Source: Streptomyces sp. NA02950
GTDB taxonomy: Bacteria; Actinomycetota; Actinomycetes; Streptomycetales; Streptomycetaceae
Direction: 5' to 3'
Length of the DNA stretch: 64,000 bases
Assembly (NCBI RefSeq): GCF_013364155.1
Contig: NZ_CP054916.1
Coordinates: 2,355,001-2,419,000, forward strand
In this document: positions 50,889 to 59,563 of the stretch, piece after piece
Layout of the letters: every line of letters begins with the position of its first letter
How positions within the stretch are numbered: position 1 is the first letter of the stretch
Position numbers and translations under genes: made by a program
Notes under the pieces: generated by a model
Database searches by the model: none
Told to the model about the DNA's origin: nothing
The model's input: the letters and a program-made list of their open reading frames with translations, nothing else

Positions 50889-51941
50889 TCAGCGGCCGCC
50901 GACGCGGGTCCAGGCCCGCAGGGCCAGTCCGCCTTCATCAATCTTCTGGCGGGCCACCAGCAGCACGCCGTCGAGGGAGACGGCGGCCAGCACCACCCGG
51001 CCCAGCCCGTCGAGGGCCAGCGCCGGGTCGCGGGCACCCTGTTCGCCCGAGGGTGTCCACCACACGCCCGCCGACTCGTCCTCCGTCGGATGGGCGGCGA
51101 CGGCCAGCCGGCCGCTCCCGGTGTCGCGGTGGGCCAGCACGGTGCAGTCGTGGCCGTCCACGGGCGCGCGGAGCACGGCGGCCGGCCCGGCGCCCGCGGT
51201 CCCGCCCAGGGACGCGGTGGCGTCCGCGTCCGGGCGCCAGGCGAGCAGCCCGCCGCCGTCCGCGTCCCGCCAGTAGTGGGTGACGGTGTCCCGGCTGGTC
51301 TCCACGGCGGAGGCGGACCACGCCTGGACGCGCGCCGGTATGTCCGCGCCGCGGCGCAGGGCACCGCCGGGCTCCGGCTGGTACCAGCGCAGGGCCGCTC
51401 CCGCACTGGCCGGGGCGAGCAGTTCGACCCGGCCGTCGGCGGTCGCGGCGGCCGACAGCCCGTCGAGGACGTCCTTGCCCTTCAAGTCGGTCCAGCCGCC
51501 CCATTTGCCCTTGGCGTCCTGGCGGCGGCAGCTCACCCCGCTCCCGGCGTTGCGCACGAAGACGTGCACCGCGCCCGAGGCGTCCACGGCCACGGCGGGG
51601 GCACCGGTGCGCGCCGCCTTGCCCCGGTCCTTGGGGTGCGGGGTGCCGAGCGCGTGCCACGCGGTCAGCGGACGGCCCGTCTGGAACTGGGTGGCGTGGA
51701 CGACTTCGACCCGCGGGGGCTCGCCCTCGGGGCCGGGTTTGCGCCGCAGCCCCACCAGATGCGCATAGCCGTCGGCACCCTGAGCGACCGTCACCGCGCC
51801 GAGGTCCGGGGCCGCTATCAGCCAGGGACCCGTCCACGACGGCCCTCCCGGGCGGTCCTCGGTCCAGCGGGCGACACCCCCCGCCACCGGTGCGTAGGCC
51901 GTGAGCCTGCCGTCCTTGCCGCGGAGCAACCGCAACGCCAT
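50889..51941 (-). CDS. Hypothetical protein, lectin-like beta-propeller
   Basis: A 350-residue protein that looks like a beta-propeller: repeated blades of about 45-50 residues, each with a small-residue strand, a turn and an aromatic finish (for example GADGYAHLVGL, ASGAVHVFVRN, ADGRVELLAPA, DGLGRVVLAAVS). Similar blades occur in fucose-binding and tachylectin-like proteins, so carbohydrate binding is possible, not proven. No signal peptide is evident from ATG 51941, though the open frame extends upstream without a good start. It is convergent with fadB and divergent from the NYN gene. Confidence 0.65.
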   Translation of the reverse strand: MALRLLRGKDGRLTAYAPVAGGVARWTEDRPGGPSWTGPWLIAAPDLGAVTVAQGADGYAHLVGLRRKPGPEGEPPRVEVVHATQFQTGRPLTAWHALGTPHPKDRGKAARTGAPAVAVDASGAVHVFVRNAGSGVSCRRQDAKGKWGGWTDLKGKDVLDGLSAAATADGRVELLAPASAGAALRWYQPEPGGALRRGADIPARVQAWSASAVETSRDTVTHYWRDADGGGLLAWRPDADATASLGGTAGAGPAAVLRAPVDGHDCTVLAHRDTGSGRLAVAAHPTEDESAGVWWTPSGEQGARDPALALDGLGRVVLAAVSLDGVLLVARQKIDEGGLALRAWTRVGGR

Positions 51942-51993
51942 GGCCCGCCGCCAACCTTCCCCGGCGCCAACCGCCGTGTTCCTACCCCGTCCA

Positions 51994-52011
51994 TAGTATT
52001 TTGCCTGTTCT
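51994..52011 (+). promoter_or_regulatory. -10 box (TAGTAT) of the NYN/PIN-like gene
   Basis: TAGTAT at 51994-51999 lies 12 bases before ATG 52012, giving at most a leader of about 6 bases. Confidence 0.45.
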
Positions 52012-52440
52012 ATGAACGGTTCTGACGCCGGTCCCGCCCCGGCCCCCGGTCTGGTGGTCGTGGACGCGGCCAATGTGGTCGGTTCGGTGCCCGACGGCTG
52101 GTGGCGCGACCGACGCGGCGCGGCCGAGCGGTTGCGCGACCGGCTGGCCGCCCTCGCGGTCGACGGCCTTCGGCAGGACACCGGCGTCCCCGGGTGGGCG
52201 ACCCGTCCGCCGCTGGACCTCGTGCTGGTGGTCGAGGGCGCGGCCCGTGGGGTGGAGCCGGTGGAGGGGGTCGGCGTGGACGCCGCGCCGGGCAGCGGCG
52301 ACGACCGGATCGTGGAGCTCGTCGCGGAGCGGGAGCCGGACCGCCCGTGCCTGGTGGTGACCGCCGACCGGGAGCTGCGGAAGCGGGTGGGAGCGCTCGG
52401 GGCCGGGGTGGCCGGTCCCCGGGCGGTGCGTTCCGGCTGA
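52012..52440 (+). CDS. NYN/PIN-like nuclease-fold protein
   Basis: A 142-residue small protein. LVVVDAANVVGSVPDGWWRDR at the N terminus, where the Asp is followed by the NYN-type Asn, the central GDDRIVELV and the C-terminal LVVTADRELRKRV place acidic residues as in the NYN/PIN nuclease fold, suggesting a metal-dependent RNA-cleaving enzyme. Actinobacterial relatives are often labelled NTP pyrophosphohydrolase; I see no sequence reason for that. It is a single-gene unit. Confidence 0.72.
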   Translation: MNGSDAGPAPAPGLVVVDAANVVGSVPDGWWRDRRGAAERLRDRLAALAVDGLRQDTGVPGWATRPPLDLVLVVEGAARGVEPVEGVGVDAAPGSGDDRIVELVAEREPDRPCLVVTADRELRKRVGALGAGVAGPRAVRSG

Positions 52441-52463
52441 CCGCCCCGAGGAATTATCCGGCT

Positions 52464-52596
52464 GTTCCCTCCTTTTCCCGGCTCTCCGTTTTCCTCTCTC
52501 CGGGCCTGCTCTCCGTTTCCCGCTCTATTTTCCGCACCATTTCCCGCTCTCTTTTCCGCTCCATCCCCCGTTCCGTTCCGCCCCCCTTTCCCGCCT
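52464..52596. repeat. Polypyrimidine tract with 24-base period repeat
   Basis: About 130 bases almost free of purines on the plus strand, between the NYN gene and the capC stop. TTTCCCGCTCTATTTTCCGC (52516-52535) recurs with one change at 52540-52559. No gene is convincing in it. On the capC message it would be a polypurine 3' tail. Confidence 0.7.
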
Positions 52597-52600
52597 TTCG

Positions 52601-53083
52601 TCAGGCGCGCGGCAGCACGTCGAGCAAGGCCCCCACAGCGAGGACGGCATAGGCGCCGAGGGTAACCGTGGCGGTGGACACCAAGGTGGCGCGCGGGGGT
52701 TGCCGGACCAGTTGATAGGCAATGAGACCGGGCACGATATAGCCCAGTGTCTGGTGCGAGAAAAGCATCGGGAACTGATTCCGCAGCACCATGTAGAGCG
52801 TCGCCTGGAGCAGGACGCCGCACATCACGACCGCGGCGAACAACCGCTTCCCGTAGAGGATCACCGCGCCCTGCAGCAGTCTGGTGGACAGATACGTCAG
52901 CACGGTCACGCCGAGGACCATGGAGGCCAGCCGCAGGTCCTCGACGAGGGTGAGGGCGAGCCAGCCGGGCGTAATCATGCCCCCGGGCGAGAGATTGGTC
53001 GTCAGATAGCAGACCAGGGAGAAGAGCAGGCCGAGGGCGATACCCAGGGCGGCCATGTCCGGGCTGAGGACGACGGGGTTCAC
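52601..53083 (-). CDS. capC: Poly-gamma-glutamate synthesis protein CapC/PgsC
   Basis: A 160-residue polytopic membrane protein with about five helices. Family segments are LVCYLTTNLSPGGMITPGWL and GYIVPGLIAYQLVRQ, matching PgsC, the membrane partner of the PgsB ligase that makes poly-gamma-glutamate. Its ATG overlaps the capB stop as ATGA, so the two proteins are made in step. No CapA/PgsA or PgsE is found next to them. Confidence 0.9.
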   Translation of the reverse strand: MNPVVLSPDMAALGIALGLLFSLVCYLTTNLSPGGMITPGWLALTLVEDLRLASMVLGVTVLTYLSTRLLQGAVILYGKRLFAAVVMCGVLLQATLYMVLRNQFPMLFSHQTLGYIVPGLIAYQLVRQPPRATLVSTATVTLGAYAVLAVGALLDVLPRA

Positions 53084-54351
53084 TGGGCGCCTCCGGTGCC
53101 GTCGGTCGCGGTCTCGGTCGCGGTCAGGGTCGTGATGGGCGTGGCGGTGGCGGTGGTCATCGGGGCACCGGCCGTGGGCAGCCGTGCCAGCCGTTCCAGG
53201 AGCCGCTCGCCCTGCCCGTGGATGTTGCCGATCGCGACGAGGGACGCGTCGCTGCCGCCGACCCCCTCAAGGACGGCTCCCATCAGCTCGTCCGCGTCGC
53301 GGTGGTCGCCGCCGAGATCGACGACCCGGCCCGTCCAGCTGTCGGGTATGCCCTTGCGTGCGCTCTTGGTGGGGTGGCCGATCAGGAACACCGACTCGGG
53401 GTCCAGTTCGGGCACGAGGGCCCCCATCTGGCCGTTGCGCTCGACCCGGTCCGGACGGCAGTTGACGAGGACGTGCAGCGGACGGCGGATCGCGCCGAGC
53501 TCCATCAGCCGGCGCACGTTCATCAGCGTCGACTCGGGGTCGTTGGCGGCGAACACATTGGCGAAGCCGAGCCGGGCGCCCCGCGGCGTGCGGTACTTCT
53601 GCACCGACAGCACGCCCGGGTCGGGCGGCGCCGCCCACATGCCCCGCAGCGCCGTCTGCCGGTCGACGCCGAGCAGCCCGGCCACCGCGACCGCTATCGC
53701 GACGTTCTCCTTGAAGGTGAACCAGCTGAAGCCGCGCAACTCCTCGTCCGTGACGGACTCCGGGTCGACGGTGATCAGCTCGCAGTCGCGGACGGCGGCT
53801 TCCTCCCGCAGGATGTGCAGCCGGTCGCGCTCGGCGGTCACGCACACGCCGCCGGCCGGCATGGAGCGGCACAGCGAACGGGCCACGTCATCGAGCGTCG
53901 GTCCCATCTCGATCAGGTGGTCCTCACGGACATTGCACAGCACACCGATGGTCGAACGGATGAGCTTGGTCTGGTTGACCTCCTGGAGGGCGGGCATCAC
54001 CGCCATGCACTCGATCACCAGGGCCTGGGGCCGACACGCCGCGGCCCGCCGGACGATGCCGATCTGCTCGACGACGTTGGCGATGCCGAACTTCCGGTAG
54101 ACGGGCTCCTCGGTGGCGTCCGGGTGGATGAAGCGGGCGGCGGTGCCGGTGGTTTTGGCGACCGTGACCAGCCCTCCGCCACGCAGCGCGCCCGCGCACA
54201 GGCGGGTGATGGAGCTCTTGCCCCGGATGCCGTTGACCAGCACGCGATGCGGCATCCGCGCCAGGTTCTCGAAGTGTCTGCGTTGCTCGACCACTCCGGC
54301 GACGAGCAGCCCGAGGGAGCAGAGGAGGAAGACGATGTAGAGGAAAAGCAT
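53080..54351 (-). CDS. capB: Poly-gamma-glutamate synthase CapB/PgsB
   Basis: A 423-residue Mur-ligase-like amide ligase. An N-terminal membrane helix (about 2-20) is followed by the P-loop LVNGIRGKSSITRL (38-51) and TTGTAARFIHPDATEEPVYR. Further on come VIECMAVMPALQEVNQ, CNVREDHLIEMGP and ANDPESTLMN, the core pattern of PgsB. It forms gamma-amide bonds between glutamates using ATP at the inner face of the membrane. The C-terminal 25 residues are a Thr-rich tail absent from Bacillus PgsB. The product could be poly-gamma-glutamate or a similar polymer. Confidence 0.92.
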   Translation of the reverse strand: MLFLYIVFLLCSLGLLVAGVVEQRRHFENLARMPHRVLVNGIRGKSSITRLCAGALRGGGLVTVAKTTGTAARFIHPDATEEPVYRKFGIANVVEQIGIVRRAAACRPQALVIECMAVMPALQEVNQTKLIRSTIGVLCNVREDHLIEMGPTLDDVARSLCRSMPAGGVCVTAERDRLHILREEAAVRDCELITVDPESVTDEELRGFSWFTFKENVAIAVAVAGLLGVDRQTALRGMWAAPPDPGVLSVQKYRTPRGARLGFANVFAANDPESTLMNVRRLMELGAIRRPLHVLVNCRPDRVERNGQMGALVPELDPESVFLIGHPTKSARKGIPDSWTGRVVDLGGDHRDADELMGAVLEGVGGSDASLVAIGNIHGQGERLLERLARLPTAGAPMTTATATPITTLTATETATDGTGGAQ

Positions 54352-54407
54352 GTCTCCGCTTGTGGGTTGTGGGGGGAGGTTCGTCAGGAACGGCGGGCGA
54401 GCCCGGC

Positions 54408-56501
54408 TCAGCGCGGCTGCCCGACGACGGGTCTGGGCGTGCCGGTGGCGCTCGGCTCCGCGGCGGCCAACCGCTGCCGGATCAGCTCCAGGCTGCGGAC
54501 GACCGAACCGACCTCGTCGTGGTGGCGGGGGTATCGCACGGTCTGCAGATCACCGGCGGCGAGCGCGGCGGCGGACCGGTCCAGGGCCCGGAGCGGGCGC
54601 AGTACGGCCAGCTCCAGCCAGCCCAGGCACAGCACGGCCGCGCCGAACGCGAGCAGCCCGGCGACCTCGGCCCGGCGCTGCGTCTCGTACGAGGCGAGCG
54701 GCAGCCAGGAGACCGGCTTGTGGGTGACCACGCGCCACCTGAGGGCGTTGACGGCGCCGGTGCCCCGTACGGGGGCCGCGGTGGTGAGCGTGGCGCCGTC
54801 CCCGGGGCGGCCGGGCAGTGAGGCGAAGGCGATGAAGCCGTCGTTGGAGCCGATGACCTTGTCGTCCGCGTCGACCAGCCAGGCCCGGCCGATATGGGCG
54901 CGGTCGAGTGCCCCGCTGAGGACCTCGGGCCGGAACTCGGCCACCAGAGCCCGGCCGCCCACCGGGACCACCGCCGCCGACACCGGCACCCTGCCGCGGT
55001 GGTTGAGCTGGAGGACGGCGGGCGTACCGCGCTTGACCCGGCTCAGGACGGCCTTGCGGTCCGCGTCGTACGGGGTACCGCCCGCGCGTTCCAGGACCTC
55101 CCCGTCCCGGCCGAGGAGGTAGAGCGAGCGCCATGCGCTGTGCTCGGGCAGCGCCGCCTTCAGGGCCCTCCCGAGCCCGTCGGGCGTATGTCCCGCGAGC
55201 AGGGCGACGGAGGACAGATCGGCGGCGCCTTCGCCGAGCACCCGCCGTACCCGGCCGGACGCGGCGTCGGTGCGGTCCCTCTGGGCGCGCACGACATGGG
55301 CGGGCACCGGCTCCCCGCCTTCGGCCAGGTTCATCAGCGGCAGCGCGCAGGACCAGGACGTCACGAGCACCACGCAGCCCAGCACGGTGAGGCGCACGCT
55401 GCCGCGGGCACGCGAACGCGCGGTCTCCTCGCGCTCGCCCAGCAGTTGGCGTCGCAGCGACTCCAGAGACCCGCCGAGCCGCGCTGTCTCGCCGTGCCCG
55501 TACCGGGCCACCGGGCGCGCGAGATCGCCCTGCGCGAGGCGGCGGGCGTCCAGGTGCAATCGGAGCACCGGGCGCTGGATCCAGCGGATCAGCATCCAGG
55601 TGACGGCGAGACAGATCGCCAGCAGAGCGGCAGCCGCGCCCGCACCCCGCCACCGGTCGCTCCCGACGGCGGTGCCCTCCGGGACCTGTGCGCCGGAGGC
55701 CACGACCAGGCCGAAGTCCTGTCCCCCGTCGCCCGCCGGTACGGCCGCGTGGCCGACGACGGCGAAGTGGCCGCGGTCGCCGCGTGCGGTATGGCTGCCC
55801 GTCGCGCCCCGGGCCCGGCCGGACTCGCGGGCCAGCTCACGCAGGGGCTCGTCGCCGTTCCGGTCGCCGGAGGCGGCGAGGATCCGGCCGTCGGTGTTCA
55901 CGACGAAGGTGGCGCGGCCCGCCCGCTCGTCCGGCACGGGCAGCGCGCGGGAGGCGACCAGCAGCCGCCCTCCCCCGTCCGGCGCGTCGAGGGGCGCGAA
56001 GGACAGTACCCGGGACTCACCGGAGGGGAGCCTGACGAGGCGGGAGCGCGGTCTGTCCCCTGCATGGCGGACCAGCGGGCGCTCCGGCGGCACGGCCTCT
56101 CCGTGCGAGGCGAGCGGGCGGCCGGTGGCGGCATCCACCACCGAGAGGCCGCGCCACTTGTGGTAGGCGCCCGCGAGCTTGCGCAGCGCCTCCTCAGGGG
56201 TGCCCGGGTCGCCGAGGCGGAGCAGTTCGGTGGCGTCGCGCAGGTCACCGGAGCTCTGCTCCAGCGAGGCGCGAAGGGATCCGGCGGCATCGGCGGCCAC
56301 GTCCTGCTGAGCCTCTGCCACGGCGCGCGAGACCCCGCGGTCGTCCGAATGCCCAACGGTCAGGGCGGTGAATCCCGCGACGGCGAGCAAGAACACGCCC
56401 AACGCGGCTATGGGCGGGCGGACACCCCCGAGAAGAGGCATGTCCGCGCGTTTTCTTCGCCTTGGGGGCGAGCGCCGTGCGACCCTTACGGCTAAACCCA
56501 T
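54408..56501 (-). CDS. Double sensor-HAMP membrane protein without output domain
   Basis: A protein of up to 697 residues built from two similar modules. Each is a membrane helix, an extracytoplasmic sensor domain of about 250 residues, a second helix and a HAMP domain (first HAMP with RPVLRLHLDARRLAQGDL; second with RPLRALDRSAAALAAGDL). No kinase, cyclase or methyl-accepting part follows. It lies upstream of capB on the same strand and may sense the envelope or regulate the synthase directly. If the start is ATG 56501, codon 3 is TTA (56493-56495); if it is ATG 56441, there is no TTA. Confidence 0.75.
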   Translation of the reverse strand: MGLAVRVARRSPPRRRKRADMPLLGGVRPPIAALGVFLLAVAGFTALTVGHSDDRGVSRAVAEAQQDVAADAAGSLRASLEQSSGDLRDATELLRLGDPGTPEEALRKLAGAYHKWRGLSVVDAATGRPLASHGEAVPPERPLVRHAGDRPRSRLVRLPSGESRVLSFAPLDAPDGGGRLLVASRALPVPDERAGRATFVVNTDGRILAASGDRNGDEPLRELARESGRARGATGSHTARGDRGHFAVVGHAAVPAGDGGQDFGLVVASGAQVPEGTAVGSDRWRGAGAAAALLAICLAVTWMLIRWIQRPVLRLHLDARRLAQGDLARPVARYGHGETARLGGSLESLRRQLLGEREETARSRARGSVRLTVLGCVVLVTSWSCALPLMNLAEGGEPVPAHVVRAQRDRTDAASGRVRRVLGEGAADLSSVALLAGHTPDGLGRALKAALPEHSAWRSLYLLGRDGEVLERAGGTPYDADRKAVLSRVKRGTPAVLQLNHRGRVPVSAAVVPVGGRALVAEFRPEVLSGALDRAHIGRAWLVDADDKVIGSNDGFIAFASLPGRPGDGATLTTAAPVRGTGAVNALRWRVVTHKPVSWLPLASYETQRRAEVAGLLAFGAAVLCLGWLELAVLRPLRALDRSAAALAAGDLQTVRYPRHHDEVGSVVRSLELIRQRLAAAEPSATGTPRPVVGQPR

Positions 56502-56590
56502 ATGCCATTCTCTTTTCCTTTGGTTTTCCCTCTTCCCTTACTGATGACGGGATTTATCGGCGCGTTGATATCCAGGGGGCGAAAGTTGCT

Positions 56591-57556
56591 GTGAGGTGTA
56601 TCACATTGAGAAATCCGTTCAGCTTTGGGCCGAGGAGGCGGCGATTTTGGGCCATTGCTTTCGTACTCGCCTTGTGCGCCTCGGGAACACTCATTACGCT
56701 CGCGCGCCAGGACTCCGGGTCGCCCCCGGCCCCGTCGGCCTTCGGCCTGGAGCGGCATGTCCGCGCGTACGTGGCGGACTTCCCCCGTAACGGCGCATAC
56801 CGGCCCCCCAGCGCCGCCGAACGCGCCGGGATCGGCGAGGGGATCACCCGGCTGCTCGACGGCAGGCCCGACGCGGCGCGCGGCCCGCTGTCCAGGGCCG
56901 GCTACGGCGTGCGCACGGTGCGGCTGGCTGGTTCGGGCCGACGGGTCGCCCAGGTCACCGGGACCGGCGGTCGCGGGGCATCGCGGCGCGGCTGGGGCGA
57001 GGTGTACGTCGATCTGAGCAGCCGGGTGCGGTGGAGCGCTCAGGTGCCGCACCCGGTGTCGGACCAGCACACCGAGCTGATGGGCGCCGAGCTGTTCTCC
57101 CGGGCACCCGGCGGGGTCCTGGTGCTGGCGGGCGCCACCCGCCACGCGGGCAAGGGCAACACGGCGGACGTGGCACACCGCGAGGACTCGGTGTTCGACG
57201 CCGTCTGCGCGGCGCTCGCCGCCCGCCGGATCCCCGGCATCCAGGTCCACGGCTTCGCCGACGACAGCTCACCGGGCAACGACGTGGTGGTCTCGCCGGG
57301 TCCCGGCCGGGCCGGGGCGCTGGTGCGCGAGGCGGCGCACCTGCTCTTCGCCGACGGGTTCGAGGTGTGCCGGGCCTGGCGGCGGGACTGCGGCGAACTG
57401 GAGGGCACCACCAATGTGCAGGCGCGCACGGCGGCCGCGCACGATGTCTCCTTCCTGCACATCGAGACCAGCCGCAGCGTCCGCGACTCCCCCCGGGCCC
57501 GCTCACGGATGGTCCACGCGCTGGCGCGGACGGCGGGGCGGCTGGGGAGAGGCTAG
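56591..57556 (+). CDS. Membrane-anchored unknown protein next to capBC
   Basis: A 321-residue protein with one N-terminal helix (about 17-35) and a large outer domain. Blocks rich in possible metal or catalytic residues are visible: VPHPVSDQHTELMGAELF, AHREDSVFDAV and FLHIETSRSVRD. No family is recognised, but the pattern suggests a zinc-dependent hydrolase, and the place next to capBC suggests processing of the polymer. GTG 56591 or TTG 56606 (with GAGGTG 8 bases upstream) may be the start. It diverges from the double-HAMP gene. Confidence 0.62.
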   Translation: MRCITLRNPFSFGPRRRRFWAIAFVLALCASGTLITLARQDSGSPPAPSAFGLERHVRAYVADFPRNGAYRPPSAAERAGIGEGITRLLDGRPDAARGPLSRAGYGVRTVRLAGSGRRVAQVTGTGGRGASRRGWGEVYVDLSSRVRWSAQVPHPVSDQHTELMGAELFSRAPGGVLVLAGATRHAGKGNTADVAHREDSVFDAVCAALAARRIPGIQVHGFADDSSPGNDVVVSPGPGRAGALVREAAHLLFADGFEVCRAWRRDCGELEGTTNVQARTAAAHDVSFLHIETSRSVRDSPRARSRMVHALARTAGRLGRG

Positions 57557-57671
57557 GGCCGTATCACCGGCTCCTGGCGGGCCCGGCGCAGCCCGGCCGA
57601 GGCCGGACACTCCGCCCTGCGATGCTCCCCCAAGCGCCGCGGACCGTCCGTGAAAAGCCGTCAGCCAGGCG

Positions 57672-59210
57672 CTAGCGGCGCTTTCCGGCGGTGGTCATCC
57701 GGCTGTGGCGGCGTCCGTAGAGGAAGTAGACGAAGAAGCCGATGACCATCCACACCCCGAACCGCAGCCAGGTCTCCGCGGGCAGATTGAGCATCAGCCA
57801 CAGCGAGGCCGCCACCGACAGCAGCGGCAGCACCGGCACCCAGGGGGTGCGGAAGGCGCGGTGCAGATCGGGGCGGGTGCGGCGCAGGATGATCACGCCG
57901 AGGGCGACCACGACGAAGGCGAAGAGGGTGCCGATGTTCACCAGCGCCGCCAGCTCGGAGATGCTGGTGAACCCGGCGACGATGGCGATGATCACACCCA
58001 GCAGGATCGTGGACCGGTAGGGCGTGGCGAACCGCGGGTGCACCTTGGAGAAGACCCTCGGCAGCAGCCCGTCACGGCTCATCGCGAAGAACACCCGGCT
58101 CTGGCCGAGCAGCAGGATCATGCACACCGTGGTGAGCCCGACGGCCGCGCCGAAGCTGATGAGGCCCGCGTAGAAGGGATGGCCGGTCGACTTGAAGGCG
58201 TCGGCGAGCGGGGCGTCGATCGACAGCTTGGTGTACTTCTGCATCCCGGTGACCACGATGGACACCGCGACATAGAGGACGGTGCAGATGAAGAGCGAGC
58301 CGAGGATGCCGCGTGGCATGTCGCGCTGCGGGTTGCGGGTCTCCTCGGCGGCGGTGGCCACGATGTCGAAGCCGATGAAGGCGAAGAAGACGACCGCGGC
58401 GGCGGCGAAGATGCCCTGGACGCCGTAGGTCGTCGGCTCGTAGCCGAACATCAGCTGAATCAGCGGTGCGCTGAACCCGGAGCCGGCGACCGTGCCCTTG
58501 GGCTCGGGGATGAAGGGGTCGTAGTTCCCGGGCTTGATGAAGAAGGCGCCCACGATGATGACCAGCAGCACCACGGTCACCTTGATCGCCACGACGACGG
58601 AGGTGACCCGCGCGGACAGCTTCATGCCGAGGACCAGGATCACGGTGAGCACGAGCACCAGCAGGAAGGCGAGCAGGTCGAAGGCGAAGCCGTGGGCCGC
58701 CTCGGGGCCGGAGAGGGCGAGCGGGAGGTGCCAGCCGGCGTTGTCCAGGAGCGAGCGGATGTACCCGGCCCAGCCGACCGCGACCACGGCGGTGCCGAGC
58801 GCGAACTCCAGCACCAGGTCCCAGCCGATGATCCAGGCGGGCAGTTCGCCGAGCGAGGCGTACGAGAAGGTGTACGCGGACCCGGCCACCGGCACGGTCG
58901 AGGCGAACTCCGCGTAGCACAGGGCCGCGAGGGCGCAGACGACGCCCGCGACGACGAAGGCGAGCGCGGTCGCGGGGCCCGCCTGCTCCTTGGCGACGGA
59001 TCCGGTCAGCACGAAGATGCCGGTCCCGATGATGACGCCGACGCCGAAGACGGTGAGGTCCAGGGCGGACAGGGACCGCGTCAGCGCATGCTCGGGCTCC
59101 TCGGTGTCCTGGATGGACCGCTCGACGGACTTGGTCCGCAGATAGTCCGGCCGGGCCTTGGCCTGGGCACCGCGGCCTCCGGAGCCGCCGTCGGGTCTCG
59201 ATTCGCTCAC
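57672..59210 (-). CDS. APC-family amino-acid permease (CAT-like)
   Basis: A 512-residue transporter with about twelve to fourteen helices. The cytoplasmic start leads to LTVFGVGVIIGTGIFVLTG, the first substrate-binding helix of APC transporters; GFDIVATAAEETRNPQRDMP marks helix 6 and its loop. Overall likeness is to the cationic amino-acid transporter group (YhdG-like). GTG 59210 is chosen since GGAGG lies 7 bases upstream; an in-frame codon 14 residues earlier has no such site. It is a single-gene unit. Confidence 0.9.
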   Translation of the reverse strand: MSESRPDGGSGGRGAQAKARPDYLRTKSVERSIQDTEEPEHALTRSLSALDLTVFGVGVIIGTGIFVLTGSVAKEQAGPATALAFVVAGVVCALAALCYAEFASTVPVAGSAYTFSYASLGELPAWIIGWDLVLEFALGTAVVAVGWAGYIRSLLDNAGWHLPLALSGPEAAHGFAFDLLAFLLVLVLTVILVLGMKLSARVTSVVVAIKVTVVLLVIIVGAFFIKPGNYDPFIPEPKGTVAGSGFSAPLIQLMFGYEPTTYGVQGIFAAAAVVFFAFIGFDIVATAAEETRNPQRDMPRGILGSLFICTVLYVAVSIVVTGMQKYTKLSIDAPLADAFKSTGHPFYAGLISFGAAVGLTTVCMILLLGQSRVFFAMSRDGLLPRVFSKVHPRFATPYRSTILLGVIIAIVAGFTSISELAALVNIGTLFAFVVVALGVIILRRTRPDLHRAFRTPWVPVLPLLSVAASLWLMLNLPAETWLRFGVWMVIGFFVYFLYGRRHSRMTTAGKRR

Positions 59211-59563
59211 CGGTGCCACCTCCACGCCTGCCCGTGCCCCGTGCGCGCCCATGGTTCAGCCAACCGGTGGGAGCGGGGCGGGGGCACACTCCGGGCCCGC
59301 GCCGATTCACCCGATGGGGCGGGCCCGCGGGATACGCGCTGGGCCGGTCGGAGCACCGAAGGCGCCGACCGGCCCGGTGAGCCGTCGCGGACGGGAGGCG
59401 GTCGTGGTGGCCAAGCGGCCTCGCTGACGTCCGGTGCGGTGCGGTTGCGCCCCGAAGGGGCGCGGGGCCGTGTCGCTGTGCGGCTCCGCCGCGTGGGCGC
59501 GACCGGCCACGACGCGGCCGCGGACGAACGAGCGCGCCTCGCGGCACTTCCCGCGGAGCGCTC
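59211..59563. other. 353-base gap without a gene
   Basis: Contains the APC permease promoter region near 59211-59290 and a small hairpin GCGCCCC-GAA-GGGGCGC at 59447-59463. Frames through it are Arg/Pro-rich with no family likeness. Confidence 0.55.

Noticed and set aside
52441..52600. Small PgsE-like gene after capC
   Set aside because: PgsE would be expected here in Bacillus-type order, but frames give only Gly/Glu/Lys/Asn repeats from the purine tract, with no membrane helix.
51942..52823. Upstream extension of the propeller gene
   Set aside because: The frame is open but overlaps the NYN gene, the purine tract and capC, with low-complexity residues. ATG 51941 is the first sensible start.
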